Positions 9,283-17,825 of a stretch of 64,000 nucleotides of DNA are shown in pieces (the first letter of the stretch is position 1; each line of letters begins with the position of its first letter). The stretch spans positions 1 through 64,000 of the forward strand of contig CALGDE010000014.1 of NCBI GenBank assembly GCA_937883785.1, read 5' to 3'. The stretch comes from an uncultured cyanobacterium (lineage in GTDB: Bacteria > Cyanobacteriota > Cyanobacteriia > CACIAM-69d). The position numbers and the translations under genes were made by a program. The notes beneath the pieces are model-generated. The model saw nothing but the letters and a program-made list of their open reading frames with translations, was not told the DNA's origin and did no database searches.

Positions 9283-10305
9283 TTATGCCAAAAACTCTTT
9301 CGGCAAGTAAGGAACTAAAGGGTGGGCATCGGTGAGGATGGAAGCGGCGGGGAGGCATGGGGCTCCCACCAGACTCACTTCTACCAAGTCGTTCACTGTC
9401 GCCCACTGGGCGTAGGAAGCTACTGATAGCCGCTCGCCCCATGCATCAATGGTTTCCCCCGGCACCAGCCACGGGCGCTGAGGCGGAAGATAGTTGCATT
9501 TCTCGTCGGTGAACGGGGTATTGGTTTCCGGGCAAATTAGCTCCCGGTGATCATGGGAAAACCAACTAATGGAAACTTTATTGGTCATCCCAAGTTGGAT
9601 TTTTCGTAGTTCTGGGGAAGATGAGGGGATTGCGGCCTGAAAGATCGCCCCATAGAACCCGTCACGCCGCACGATTTTTTGGATCTCGCCGCCGCGCCCC
9701 GACAGGTCTATTAACCCCATCAGTGCATCGCTTTCTTGAAAAGTGCCCCAGGGGATGTGAATGGTGGTGGCGTTGATAACGACACCGAAAGTGGCGCTGG
9801 AGGTGCGTAGGTTGTGGTCGGTGATAAATGGAATGTGGGTGGCGCGGCGGACAATGTCGGCGATCGCCTGGGGGGAGAATGCCTGATCCGTGCGATCAAT
9901 TAAGTTGTCCGCCGCCAATATTGGACATAGGTACCAGTCCTCTTCCTGCAAAGTTGCACCCCTGAGGGCAGCAGATACCCGCCCAAGTTCTTCATCAGTG
10001 GCTTTGTGCATGGTGGTGGATTTATTTATGGAATGGAAATCGAAAAGCCCCATAAAATCAGCGGGGGAAATATTGGACCATTGGCACAGGTGAAAGATTT
10101 CACCAAGCTGGATATCTCGCTCGCCTTTCCTGATTCGGGACCAGGTTTGGCGAGATATACCGGTTCTTTGAGCGAGGTCAAAATAGGTTTTTTTGTCGCC
10201 AGCTTCGCTGTTGCTTTCCCCACCGCCGCCATACTTGCGCTGACGAATTAGCCAGTCAACGATCTCCGCCACCTGTTGAACGTGTTGTCGATAGGGGGAT
10301 GCCAT
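9283..10305 (-). CDS. XRE-type HTH fused to a prohead maturation protease
   Basis: Residues about 38-90 form an XRE-type helix-turn-helix (FDLAQRTGISRQTWSRIRKG, then DIQLGEIFHLC). The rest matches the HK97-type prohead protease pattern: histidine in FITDHN, serine in KVSISW, and the closing DLVEVSLVGAP strand. These enzymes cut the scaffold part of the capsid protein inside the procapsid. Such proteases normally have no DNA-binding domain. The gene is divergent from the major capsid gene, and the 94-base spacer holds a perfect palindrome, so the HTH might control that promoter. A TTG start 33 bases upstream is possible. Two separate genes could exist if the ATG at residue 99 is used, but the frame is continuous. 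Confidence 0.75.
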   Translation of the reverse strand: MASPYRQHVQQVAEIVDWLIRQRKYGGGGESNSEAGDKKTYFDLAQRTGISRQTWSRIRKGERDIQLGEIFHLCQWSNISPADFMGLFDFHSINKSTTMHKATDEELGRVSAALRGATLQEEDWYLCPILAADNLIDRTDQAFSPQAIADIVRRATHIPFITDHNLRTSSATFGVVINATTIHIPWGTFQESDALMGLIDLSGRGGEIQKIVRRDGFYGAIFQAAIPSSSPELRKIQLGMTNKVSISWFSHDHRELICPETNTPFTDEKCNYLPPQRPWLVPGETIDAWGERLSVASYAQWATVNDLVEVSLVGAPCLPAASILTDAHPLVPYLPKEFLA

Positions 10306-10366
10306 TGCAGGGGTGCAATTTGTACCAAGATCGGACAAAAGCCCGCTTACTACCTACAGATTGCCA

Positions 10367-10376
10367 GCATTAATGC
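10367..10376. promoter_or_regulatory. Palindrome in the protease/capsid divergent spacer
   Basis: GCATTAATGC is a perfect 10-bp palindrome lying between the divergent starts of the HTH-protease and capsid genes. It is a reasonable operator for the fused HTH, but no clear -35/-10 pair accompanies it. The assignment is positional. Confidence 0.3.
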
Positions 10377-10399
10377 AATAGAGTTTTTGAGGTATTGCT

Positions 10400-12283
10400 G
10401 TGACCCGAAAAGTGACGGGAGCTGGCTTCGGAGCGCCTAGCAAAAATGGTGCCGCTTTGCTGGACGACATTACGCGACGCAAACTGGAAAGTAAGCGGAC
10501 CAGCAATACTGCGCAAGAGGCAGATGGTAGCGGTTTACCCGCAATGATCTCCAAGTCGAATGACGCTACCCCTAAGGAGGATGAAGCTGGCGATGCACCT
10601 GCGATCATTCCTAAAGCTGCCACTTCTGAAGCGGAAAGCAAGGGCGCAGAGGAGAGTGGTGAAGGCGACCGCACCCTGGATTCCCGGCTGGCGGCGCTAG
10701 AAACGGCAATGGCGACGCAGCAGGATGCCCTGGCAGCGAAGAATACTGAGCTAGAGGCTCAGCTAAAGCAAGCAACCGGCGATCTATCCACTGAACAGAG
10801 CAAGACTGAAGAGCTAAGCCAAAAGTTGGCGACGGCTCGTAGTGAGGTGGAGGCGGCGCAGACGGGACTCTCTGAAAAAGAAGCTCAAGTGGCGGCGCTG
10901 GAAAACTCCTTGGAAAAGCAAGGTGATCGCATGGACGCCCTAGAAAAAATGTGGAACGGGCAGGGCGCTGTGGCTCAGCCCAACGCTGATGAAGAGCGGC
11001 GTGGCGTGAACCTCAACACGGGAGGTAGTCGCGACACCCAAGTGCTCAAGGACTTGCAGCGAGTTTTCGACAACTCTCCGACGTTGGGGGTCCACACCCA
11101 AAAGGGATTGGAGGTGCAGCGTGACACCCGCGAATTTGATGTGTTTGTCCGGAAGAACCGCCGGGCAATCCTGGAGGATCTGCAAACCCAGCTACGAGCC
11201 AAGGGCTTTTTGCAGGGTGCCAGCGTAATTCAGAAGGTGTCCGACACCACGGATTTGCCTCACTTGCTGCTTCCCGTTTTGTCCTCTGAGCTGCGCCAAG
11301 TTCAAAGCGATCGCTACATCTTCCACCAGTTCACTCGAACAATCCAAGAAATCGGGCGTGGTCCAGGGATGCAGATCAATATCCCTCGATTCAAGAATTT
11401 GGACGACCCCACAAACATCGCCGACTATGAGCTGGACGTTAACGATGTTCTAGGCACCACCTACACCGACATTTCTGAACGGCAGGTGTTGTGCACCATC
11501 AAGGAATTGGGGCGTGGAAAAAATGCCGCGCCGCCAGTAGCAATTTCCACCTTCCTACAACGCTATTCCATCTTTGACCTGACGAACGAAATGTTCCGAG
11601 CCCTAGGTCAAAACTATCAAGCCGTAACGGACTTGCAGATCCGGTCCCTGTACGCCACCGCCAACTATGTTGTTTACTCCAACGGCGATGGGCTGGTGGC
11701 AACTCCCGGGGAGGTGGTAACCGGTGGAACGTTCGGGCGAAAGCAGGCAATCGACCTGTTGCGTGTGGCGCAGGATTTGCGATTCTCGCCCATGCCCGAC
11801 GGTAGATATGTGCTGGTGCTCAACACCCGTCAACTGTCCCAGTTTGCTTCTGATTTAGACGACACGGCACAAAACTTACGGGCTGATGGCAGCGACGTAG
11901 TTGCCGAAATGTTCTCCATGGCAACGGGCGCCAGCCAAGCTGAAATGAATGGCTACTACGGCGACTGGGGCGGATTCCACCTATTCTGCTCCAATGCCTT
12001 CGCCAATGGTGCCCCAGGATCTGAGGGTGTTCAAACGGAAACCCTTGGGACAGGCGCTACGACTACTCGCACCGGCTACATGTTTGGACTGCCTGCGGTG
12101 GGACATGGCGTTGGGATGCCCATGGAAATTCGCATGCATGAGCTGAGTAACTTCCAGCGCACCCAGGCTGCTGTCTGGAATTCCCACGAAGGTTATTGCG
12201 CTCTGGACATTAACGAGGACGCCGCCACCCATAGCTATACCGGCGTGGTTGCGTTCCACACCACCGACCAGGCGGTTGCTTAG
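10400..12283 (+). CDS. Major capsid protein with N-terminal scaffold domain
   Basis: The first 90 residues are polar and low-complexity; residues about 90-190 are a heptad-like coiled coil rich in Ala, Glu, Gln and Lys, as in the delta/scaffold domain of HK97-type capsid proteins. The remainder, from about residue 265, is a mixed alpha/beta block with capsid-like features (FTRTIQEIGRGPGMQINIPRF, YVVYSNGDGLV, AAVWNSHEGY). Its length and its place beside a prohead protease support major capsid rather than a minor head protein. The scaffold part would be removed by the protease. The GTG start is followed without gap by head genes. No exact cleavage site can be read. Confidence 0.8.
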   Translation: MTRKVTGAGFGAPSKNGAALLDDITRRKLESKRTSNTAQEADGSGLPAMISKSNDATPKEDEAGDAPAIIPKAATSEAESKGAEESGEGDRTLDSRLAALETAMATQQDALAAKNTELEAQLKQATGDLSTEQSKTEELSQKLATARSEVEAAQTGLSEKEAQVAALENSLEKQGDRMDALEKMWNGQGAVAQPNADEERRGVNLNTGGSRDTQVLKDLQRVFDNSPTLGVHTQKGLEVQRDTREFDVFVRKNRRAILEDLQTQLRAKGFLQGASVIQKVSDTTDLPHLLLPVLSSELRQVQSDRYIFHQFTRTIQEIGRGPGMQINIPRFKNLDDPTNIADYELDVNDVLGTTYTDISERQVLCTIKELGRGKNAAPPVAISTFLQRYSIFDLTNEMFRALGQNYQAVTDLQIRSLYATANYVVYSNGDGLVATPGEVVTGGTFGRKQAIDLLRVAQDLRFSPMPDGRYVLVLNTRQLSQFASDLDDTAQNLRADGSDVVAEMFSMATGASQAEMNGYYGDWGGFHLFCSNAFANGAPGSEGVQTETLGTGATTTRTGYMFGLPAVGHGVGMPMEIRMHELSNFQRTQAAVWNSHEGYCALDINEDAATHSYTGVVAFHTTDQAVA

Positions 12284-12284
12284 T

Positions 12285-12593
12285 ATGGCTGACGCGAATA
12301 AAGCTGCGGAGGGGGAAGCGATCGCCTCCTCCACCCCCAACCCCAAGAAGACGACCACTCGCCGAAAGCGATCGCCCACTAAATCCTCCACCGCCAAGGC
12401 GACGCCCAAAAAAACGCCTACCAAGAATCCCGCACCACCCCCAGCGGAGCCAGAGGGCAAGGTGGCGAAGCCCCTGGATATTGAGATCCACCCCCATGTG
12501 CCTGGGCGAAAGAAATGTACAAAATGCCCAGCCTACTTGAGTGCAGCGATCGCTCCTGGCAAACTGGTGTGCCCCCATGGGTGCTCCCAATAA
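12285..12593 (+). CDS. Lys/Ala/Pro-rich small protein with CxxC...CxxxC motif
   Basis: A 102-residue protein starting one base after the capsid stop codon. The N-terminal two-thirds is disordered and rich in Lys, Thr, Ala and Pro. The C-terminus has KKCTKCPAYL followed by LVCPHGC, a four-cysteine set that could bind one zinc ion. Position suggests a head decoration or DNA-packaging accessory protein, but no family is recognised. An earlier in-frame start lies inside the capsid gene; the ATG chosen gives tight spacing. Confidence 0.6.
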   Translation: MADANKAAEGEAIASSTPNPKKTTTRRKRSPTKSSTAKATPKKTPTKNPAPPPAEPEGKVAKPLDIEIHPHVPGRKKCTKCPAYLSAAIAPGKLVCPHGCSQ

Positions 12594-12612
12594 GATTCAA
12601 CGGAGAAACACA

Positions 12613-12783
12613 ATGAATGACGCTGACCGGATGATTTGGGACCCCAAGACTGACAAGCCATTGGGGCTGGAGTCAGAACTGGGAGAGCAGAGTGCAGGCG
12701 CAGATGCTAGTCCGAAGAAGGCAGCCCCCCAAGGCAAAACCAAGCCTAAATCGCCTGAAAAGGCAGAAGAAGCTAGTGAGTAA
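12613..12783 (+). CDS. Small charged head-operon protein
   Basis: A 56-residue hydrophilic protein (starts MNDADRMIWDPKTD, ends in a Lys/Glu/Pro-rich tail). The start is chosen because CGGAG lies just upstream and it clears the previous gene. Its Lys-rich tail resembles the composition of the preceding gene, so both may have similar head-related roles. No family is recognised. Confidence 0.5.
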   Translation: MNDADRMIWDPKTDKPLGLESELGEQSAGADASPKKAAPQGKTKPKSPEKAEEASE

Positions 12784-12802
12784 CGCCCTAAGAGCAAGAA
12801 AT

Positions 12803-13342
12803 ATGCAGCCTGACCTTTCTAGAATTATTTCCGCTCCAGGTGAACCTGCGTTGTATGACGTAGATCTGGATTACCTCTTTGACTATCATCCGCCTACTAC
12901 AGAAGAGCGAAAGAAGAAGCACCAAGAAATAAATTTGGCAGCGAAAACTGCCGCGAGGTCCGCGATCTCCGCCGTCAAAGCGATATGGGGCGAACCAGAA
13001 GAAGCCACGTCAACTCAATCTGCCGCCACGGATATCCTTGTCAATATTCAAACGGCTCGGATGTTTGCCAATCAATTAGTCACATTGATTGAGGAATACC
13101 CACAATTCCTTGTGAAGGTTGAAGATTATGAACAGCTCCCCGCCATTGAGGTTTCTTGCGACAATGCGGATTCCCAAGAGCTGATTAAGGCGGTCTCGAA
13201 AGACTGCGCTGCCTTCCGAGACGTAATTGCCCAACATTGCGGACACGGGGTCTTGTCCCAACGGGCTTTAGCGTTAATTGCGCTTGTGCCCGAGACGATT
13301 CAGCAAGGGTTCTTTGGGGACCTCCTGTCCACAGGCGAGTAA
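12803..13342 (+). CDS. Possible Acb2-like cyclic-nucleotide sponge with C-terminal extension
   Basis: The 179-residue protein has an N-terminal module of about 75 residues that starts LFDYHPPTTEERKKKH and continues with two Ala-rich helices, the second ending NIQTARMFANQLVTLI. Acb2 proteins (phage anti-CBASS and anti-Thoeris sponges) commonly start FxYHxP and end in a helix with AxMxAN. The match in order and spacing is suggestive but not proof. The C-terminal 100 residues (acidic, two Cys near EVSCDN and KDCAAF) are not part of that family. The ATG at residue 38 of the longer frame clears the previous gene and follows a purine-rich AAGAGCAAGAA. An alternative is an ordinary head-completion protein. 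Confidence 0.45.
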   Translation: MQPDLSRIISAPGEPALYDVDLDYLFDYHPPTTEERKKKHQEINLAAKTAARSAISAVKAIWGEPEEATSTQSAATDILVNIQTARMFANQLVTLIEEYPQFLVKVEDYEQLPAIEVSCDNADSQELIKAVSKDCAAFRDVIAQHCGHGVLSQRALALIALVPETIQQGFFGDLLSTGE

Positions 13343-13348
13343 TTAGCT

Positions 13349-13990
13349 ATGGCGATCCTCACCCCCGGAGAAATCGCCAGTTTGGCACCTGGCAGCCCCT
13401 TGCTGGGTGTCACCCCCATTGAGTGCGCCAAGGAATATTTGGACGAGGCGCAGCTTGTCGCCCAGTCATTCGATGCCGCCAATCGCCCTCTAGAACAGAC
13501 AGAGCACCGAGAAATCTTGCGGGTGCCCGGCGATCGCATTATCAATCCCAACTATTACCCCATCTCCCGCCGTCGAACGCCCCACATTGAAATCACCCAA
13601 GTGCGCGGGAGCGATCGTCGTAACTTTCCCCACTGGAAACCTATCGAATTTGGTACTAATTGGGGCTTTAATCGGCGTGGACAAATTGAGCTTAAATCCC
13701 ATATACAGGCGGCGCGAGTACGGGTCGCTTATGTGGGTGGGTTTGACTTCCAGTCCCCAGAAGAGGGTACCGAGCCGCTAGTGACGCATATTAAGCGCCA
13801 GGTGCTGGGTATTGCAGAGCAAACCTACGTAACCGCCCAAAGCTATGAGCAGGGAAACTTTACGGCGATTGGATTGTATTCGGTAACGGCGATCGCCTCA
13901 GGACGTATCGGCTCCACCGCCCACAAGGGCGACCAAGCTAAGCTGGAACTAAAGCGCTATCTCCCCGGTTTTGGTCCAATACTCCCTTAA
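13349..13990 (+). CDS. Head-tail connector-like protein
   Basis: The 213-residue protein opens with LTPGEIASLAPGSP and a helix EYLDEAQLVAQSF, like the gp6/gp8-type connectors that bind the portal ring in long-tailed phages. A central beta region (RVRVAYVGGFDF) follows. It sits six bases after the preceding gene and six before the next, so it belongs to the capsid operon. The connector call comes from the helical N-terminus and location. No catalytic motif, signal peptide or membrane segment is present. Confidence 0.5.
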   Translation: MAILTPGEIASLAPGSPLLGVTPIECAKEYLDEAQLVAQSFDAANRPLEQTEHREILRVPGDRIINPNYYPISRRRTPHIEITQVRGSDRRNFPHWKPIEFGTNWGFNRRGQIELKSHIQAARVRVAYVGGFDFQSPEEGTEPLVTHIKRQVLGIAEQTYVTAQSYEQGNFTAIGLYSVTAIASGRIGSTAHKGDQAKLELKRYLPGFGPILP

Positions 13991-13996
13991 CTCGAT

Positions 13997-14602
13997 ATGC
14001 CCGAAAACTTAACGACGCCTGATATTGCTGCGATCGCTGACACTCCACTTGCCCAAGAGCCGTTGGAGCTGGACGTGACGGTGGATGATGGTGGTTCGGT
14101 GGGGCAGGCGATCGCTCAACTCCGGGCTGGGTATGAATCACTTCTTGCGGAAGCTGATCGCATTGAAACGGCAATCAATGCTGTTGAACCTGTTCAATTC
14201 AGTGTCTCGTCGCTGACCAAGGGAGAGGTGCCTCGAGTTACTGCTCTCTGCGACGGGAAGTTTGCCATTGAAATCGACGCCGGGGTTGAGCTGGGGCAGG
14301 GCGTCGTCCGCGCTGCGATTCTGTGTCCACTCCCCACAGAGGCGGCAAAAGTTGAGGAAGTGTTGGCGATTTGGGGTGCCCTACTAAGCCTTTATCCTGG
14401 ACCTCGACGGCAGTGGTTAGTTAGTACGCTGCTGTTGGTAGGGCGGCTCCGCAAGGACGCTGAAGAGTTGGCGATCGCCACAGAAACTGAATTCACAGGA
14501 CTGGCTGAACAAAGCCTGACTGTTGAGGACTACCAATACACCCTCCACAGCGATCCTTCGGGGAGGCTTTGGACGTTGAGCGTAAAATATTTGCATCCTT
14601 AA
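13997..14602 (+). CDS. Unrecognised head-operon protein
   Basis: A 201-residue acidic protein. Residues about 40-60 form a short amphipathic helix (SVGQAIAQLRAGYESLL). The centre is compact alpha/beta (FAIEIDAGVELGQGVV, LSLYPGPRRQWLVSTLLLVG) and the end is beta-rich (RLWTLSVKYLHP). It is the last gene of the capsid operon and ends just before a cluster of CAGATCTG palindromes. A neck or tail-completion role is likely only by location. Confidence 0.5.
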   Translation: MPENLTTPDIAAIADTPLAQEPLELDVTVDDGGSVGQAIAQLRAGYESLLAEADRIETAINAVEPVQFSVSSLTKGEVPRVTALCDGKFAIEIDAGVELGQGVVRAAILCPLPTEAAKVEEVLAIWGALLSLYPGPRRQWLVSTLLLVGRLRKDAEELAIATETEFTGLAEQSLTVEDYQYTLHSDPSGRLWTLSVKYLHP

Positions 14603-14607
14603 CTCAA

Positions 14608-14730
14608 CAGATCTGAGGCACGGCAACGTCGCCCCCCAGATCTGAGCATAAAGATGCTATCTGAGCATAAGAGGTTCTATCTCCGAACATAGTGATGCGA
14701 GCTCCGAGCATGACCGAACAGAGTGACGTC
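14608..14730. repeat. CAGATCTG palindromes and GAGCAT-type short repeats
   Basis: Two CAGATCTG palindromes (14608 and 14637, 29 bases apart) follow the capsid operon. After them a loosely repeated unit occurs about four times at 19-31-base spacing (ATCTGAGCATAAAGATGCT, ATCTGAGCATAAGAGGTTCT, then ATCTCCGAACAT and CCGAGCATGACC). The same palindrome recurs at other operon ends in the window. No gene is seen in 14603-14893. Confidence 0.5.
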
Positions 14731-14893
14731 AGCTCCTAGCCGAAAAGACTCAGCCTCTCTGAGGCATGAATTTTTTGTAAAAAGCCTGTAATACGGTGAC
14801 TGGTCGGAAAATCGCCAGAAACACTTGAGGAATGATGGCGAAGAGCTCATAGTTGAAACTAGTAAGAGAACTTCGATCTGTAAGAGGCTTTAA

Positions 14894-15156
14894 ATGTCTA
14901 GCGAAGTGGAAAAGCGAGCAAAGAATGCGATTTCTCTGATCCGTAATGGCAGATGGGATGAAGGCACGCCAATGCTGGAGGCGGCGTTGGAAGAGGCGTC
15001 AGGAGGCGAAGACTTGGAGGCTTTGCCTTTGTGTTGTCTTATTCTGCTGAGTCGGCAATGATGCAGGGTGATCTCCCCAAATCCAGAGCAATCTACCGCA
15101 AAGCACTCCATGTTCATGGACTTCACCTGAAGGGAGAAGCTCAAGGGGTGGATTAG
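14894..15156 (+). pseudogene. Small TPR-like gene split by a -1 frame change
   Basis: A 55-codon frame (MSSEVEKRAKNAISLIRNG, ending LCCLILLSRQ) stops at 15061. A second frame begins at the overlapping ATG (ATGA overlap, 15058) and continues GDLPKSRAIYRKALHVHG to 15156. Together the two give one helical-hairpin pattern of TPR type, with GDLPKSRAIYRKAL as the A-helix of the next repeat. It is either a frameshifted gene or two coupled small genes. AGAGG at about 14884 could be its ribosome site. Both pieces are too short to assign a job. Confidence 0.35.
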
Positions 15157-15176
15157 AGCCAAGGCAACAACAATGG

Positions 15177-15593
15177 CTAAAACGGGATGTCTTCGTCGAA
15201 TTCAGATGGCGGAGGCAGTTGTGACGAGTTGGGCGGCGGGCTTGGCTGCTTTTTTGATGGCGCTGGGATGATCTCTCCACCCTCCCCGGCACTTACGGAG
15301 TGAATCCGTACTATCCGCAGCTCAGCTCGTTTTTCCTTGGTGCCACTTTGAAGTTGCACCATGTTCATTCGCAGGGAGCCTTCTAGGATTATGGAGTCGC
15401 CCTCCCTAGCCTTCCTCGGCAATTCTGGCGCATGTTTCCCCATTTGCACTGCTTTCAAAACGCCGGGGGATTCTCCCTCACGCAGCGCAGGAATTGTAAT
15501 CAGCATTTCGGTGATCGCTAGATTATCTTGGGTATGGCGCACCTGGGGCGATCGCACCACCGTCCCAGCAACGATGCAAGAATTTAAGCTCAT
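15177..15593 (-). CDS. ssb: Single-stranded DNA-binding protein
   Basis: The 138-residue protein has an N-terminal OB-fold (NSCIVAGTVVRSPQVR, then GDSIILEGSLRM and KRAELRIVRI), a Pro/Ser-rich linker and the acidic tail DEDIPF, which in SSB proteins recruits replication and repair enzymes. The RYTQDNLAI-like segment (RHTQDNLAITEML) resembles the second SSB-like protein of cyanobacteria more than E. coli SSB. It coats single-stranded DNA during replication and would work with the helicase at the left of the window. Its start is 17 bases from that of the next, divergent gene, so any promoter must be inside coding sequence or shared. Confidence 0.85.
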   Translation of the reverse strand: MSLNSCIVAGTVVRSPQVRHTQDNLAITEMLITIPALREGESPGVLKAVQMGKHAPELPRKAREGDSIILEGSLRMNMVQLQSGTKEKRAELRIVRIHSVSAGEGGEIIPAPSKKQPSPPPNSSQLPPPSEFDEDIPF

Positions 15594-15610
15594 TTAATTG
15601 CCTCATCAAT

Positions 15611-15958
15611 ATGGATATGAATGATCTTCGGGACCAGCTAATGCGGATGGCAGGTGAGACTCAATGGCGATATCGCGATCTGCTGGGAGAGGTTATTCCC
15701 AGTCCTGACAATGGCTCCCCGTTCGCGACTGGGATGCTGGCGGCGTTAGGGATGGAGTTGGACAAGGAGGACGCCATTGCTCAAACAGAGAAAGATGCGA
15801 GAAGGGCGACTGCTGAAGGTTTGCCCAGGCTGCCCGTTCATACTCTGTCCAACGTTCCGTCTGATTATTTCCCTGTTTCGGTGGAAGAACTCGAGATTTT
15901 GCTGGGGCGTAAATCGCCAACTACACGCCCGCTCTGCCACCTCTTAGTACCCGGCTAG
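15611..15958 (+). CDS. Unrecognised small protein, divergent from ssb
   Basis: A 115-residue mostly helical protein (DLRDQLMRMAGETQWRYRDLL, then EELEILLGRK near the end). It is divergent from ssb and convergent with the next gene, overlapping its stop by four bases. No known domain is recognised. The gene's isolated single-gene layout suggests an accessory gene. Confidence 0.4.
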   Translation: MDMNDLRDQLMRMAGETQWRYRDLLGEVIPSPDNGSPFATGMLAALGMELDKEDAIAQTEKDARRATAEGLPRLPVHTLSNVPSDYFPVSVEELEILLGRKSPTTRPLCHLLVPG

Positions 15959-16542
15959 GTGGGACTGTCAGATTTAAGCTCACCCAAAATCCTCAGATTG
16001 ATCGCAAAGATATCTTCCATTCCGCCAATTCGCTCCTCAAATTGAGTTAATTGATGGTTGATGAGCTTTTGGGCATCTTCAAATATTTCTTTTTCAAACG
16101 CCCTTTCAAGATCAAAAATTTGCCTTTCTGCCGCTGTCGGAGACAACTGCTGTCCTTTGATACTTTCCAGCTCCAGTGCTTGTCGCCTTTGGTTTTGCTC
16201 CTCCATGAAATTCTGTTTGCGCTGAGCCACCTCATTCTCAAAGGCCTGATTCTTCGCACCCATAAGCCCTATTTCGGTGTAAACATCCAGCAAAGGCTGA
16301 TACGCCCCCACCAGAACATAGAAAGCCCCTGTCTCTGGGAAGCGGATCCCTAAAGCGCACCTCATCCCCGGACCTCCCACCATAAAGTCCGTTTTCTGTG
16401 CGGATTTAAACCCGTTGAGACAGACTTTTGCCAGCCTGTACCTTTCTTGTTCGGGTAGCTGTTCAAAGTCGCAAGCCAAAGACGATAGCGATTTGTATAA
16501 GAGCTGCATCCCTTCGTTCGGATGAATGATTCTGGAACCCAT
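15955..16542 (-). CDS. Coiled-coil protein of unknown function
   Basis: Residues about 1-95 are globular (LACDFEQLPEQERYRLAKVCLNG, then GAFYVLVGAYQPLLDVYTEIG in pieces), and residues 95-190 form a long Glu/Gln/Lys-rich coiled coil (FENEVAQRKQNFMEEQNQRR). The ATG at 16542 is preferred to a GTG six bases upstream. It stands alone between convergent and same-strand tail genes, with a 160-base spacer upstream (16549-16710) that shows no feature. No family is recognised. Confidence 0.5.
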   Translation of the reverse strand: MGSRIIHPNEGMQLLYKSLSSLACDFEQLPEQERYRLAKVCLNGFKSAQKTDFMVGGPGMRCALGIRFPETGAFYVLVGAYQPLLDVYTEIGLMGAKNQAFENEVAQRKQNFMEEQNQRRQALELESIKGQQLSPTAAERQIFDLERAFEKEIFEDAQKLINHQLTQFEERIGGMEDIFAINLRILGELKSDSPT

Positions 16543-16710
16543 TTTCACCTAAAACTCTTCGTGATTTTGCGTTTCCTGCTTGCCGCCCAGCAATCGCAAT
16601 CTTTCTACTCGAATTTTTGGGGCGCTGCGTCGCTCGCCGGTTTGGCGATCGCTCAAGGTTGCGCACCCTTACGTCCCCAAGTTCAAAGAAAGTCTCAATC
16701 TCAATTTAAC

Positions 16711-17097
16711 TTAGTGGGGCGATCGCTGAGTTTCTAGCACCACATTCCACGCTAGCCCCACCATTTTACTTTCGGTAATTCCACCGCGTGGGAACACCCT
16801 GACCCGCGTTCCCACCTCGGGAAATTTCAGTTCCCAGGGCTCTTTTAAGTCCAGTTTGTTCAGGATTCCATCACCTTTGACAATGCGGCACCGGTAGGCG
16901 GGCGTCGGCTCTGAGAATCCTCCATCGCTGCCCATTAACACCATCTCGTCGTCACCCATCACTGTGATCTTTGGATTGGCGCCATTGGACTGCACAACCC
17001 TCTCGCCACCCACCCATAGCTCCACCGGGTGCGCTGTCACGAGATCGCCCTGCAACACAAAATCGCGCCGAGATTGTATGGTCCAGTCAAAGCTCAT
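16711..17097 (-). CDS. Small beta-rich tail-operon protein
   Basis: A 128-residue protein made almost wholly of predicted beta strands (FVLQGDLVTAHPVELWVGGERV, TRVRVFPRGG, KMVGLAWNVVLET). It is the last gene of a five-gene minus-strand operon whose genes overlap by about four bases. Such small beta proteins are typical head-tail joining or tail-tip components, but I cannot assign a family. Confidence 0.5.
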   Translation of the reverse strand: MSFDWTIQSRRDFVLQGDLVTAHPVELWVGGERVVQSNGANPKITVMGDDEMVLMGSDGGFSEPTPAYRCRIVKGDGILNKLDLKEPWELKFPEVGTRVRVFPRGGITESKMVGLAWNVVLETQRSPH

Positions 17098-17822
17098 GAC
17101 AGCCGTGCCGTGCCGTTAAAAATGCTGGTTAGGCTGACGGGGTAAGCCCCCCCCGCTGGCACCTCCACCGGCACATCCAAAATGTTGATTGGGCTATGCA
17201 AATAGCCCTGGGCAGGGTGGAGATAGAGATTAGCCCCATCGGTGGTGAAGTCAATCGCCATCCCCGTCCCCAGATCAATTGGCGTAATTGTGGTCGCGTC
17301 GTCCACCCGCCCATGGATAATACCGCTGGACAATCCTGCAGGCAGATCACCAGATAATACGAACGGGACCGTTTGACCGGCTAGGGCGGTATAGTCTGCG
17401 GTGGCGATCGCCAAAGTATTCAGCCCATTATTTGCCGTTGCTGCCGCCGGTCCTCCCATGGAATGGAAGTCGCCTAAATTAACGCCCACACTTTCCAGCA
17501 AAATGCCATAAAAGCCAATGGTTATCGTTTCAGTGGGGCTAATGGTGGCAAACACGGCGTCTGCCTCAAGCTCGCCGCTGGCATTTTGAGTGGTGTTGGC
17601 GGGGGTTGCGAATAAGGGGCGACTGTACCAGGATTTGCCGGTGAACTCCGCCGCCAGGGTTGCCGCGCGATCTCCCTCGGGGGTGCCGGTGCTTTTGGCG
17701 ATGCCGCCAGTGGGCGTGCCAGCGGGCAGGGTTAGGGATGGTCCGGCAATTAGTCGCGCTGGTCGCCCCGCCATCAAAGCCGTAAATATAGCCAAATCAG
17801 TATCGGGAGTTTCAATTAGCAT
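17094..17822 (-). CDS. Putative virion beta-rich protein
   Basis: The 242 residues are Thr/Gly/Ala-rich with no charge clusters, typical of phage structural proteins. There is an Asn/Ala-rich middle (AAATANNGLNTLAIATADY) and a C-terminus of alternating hydrophobic residues (INILDVPVEVPAGGAYPVSL). It overlaps the next gene's start by four bases (ATGA-type coupling). No enzyme motif is visible. Its gene is in the neck/tail-completion operon. Confidence 0.45.
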   Translation of the reverse strand: MLIETPDTDLAIFTALMAGRPARLIAGPSLTLPAGTPTGGIAKSTGTPEGDRAATLAAEFTGKSWYSRPLFATPANTTQNASGELEADAVFATISPTETITIGFYGILLESVGVNLGDFHSMGGPAAATANNGLNTLAIATADYTALAGQTVPFVLSGDLPAGLSSGIIHGRVDDATTITPIDLGTGMAIDFTTDGANLYLHPAQGYLHSPINILDVPVEVPAGGAYPVSLTSIFNGTARLS

Positions 17823-17825
17823 GGG

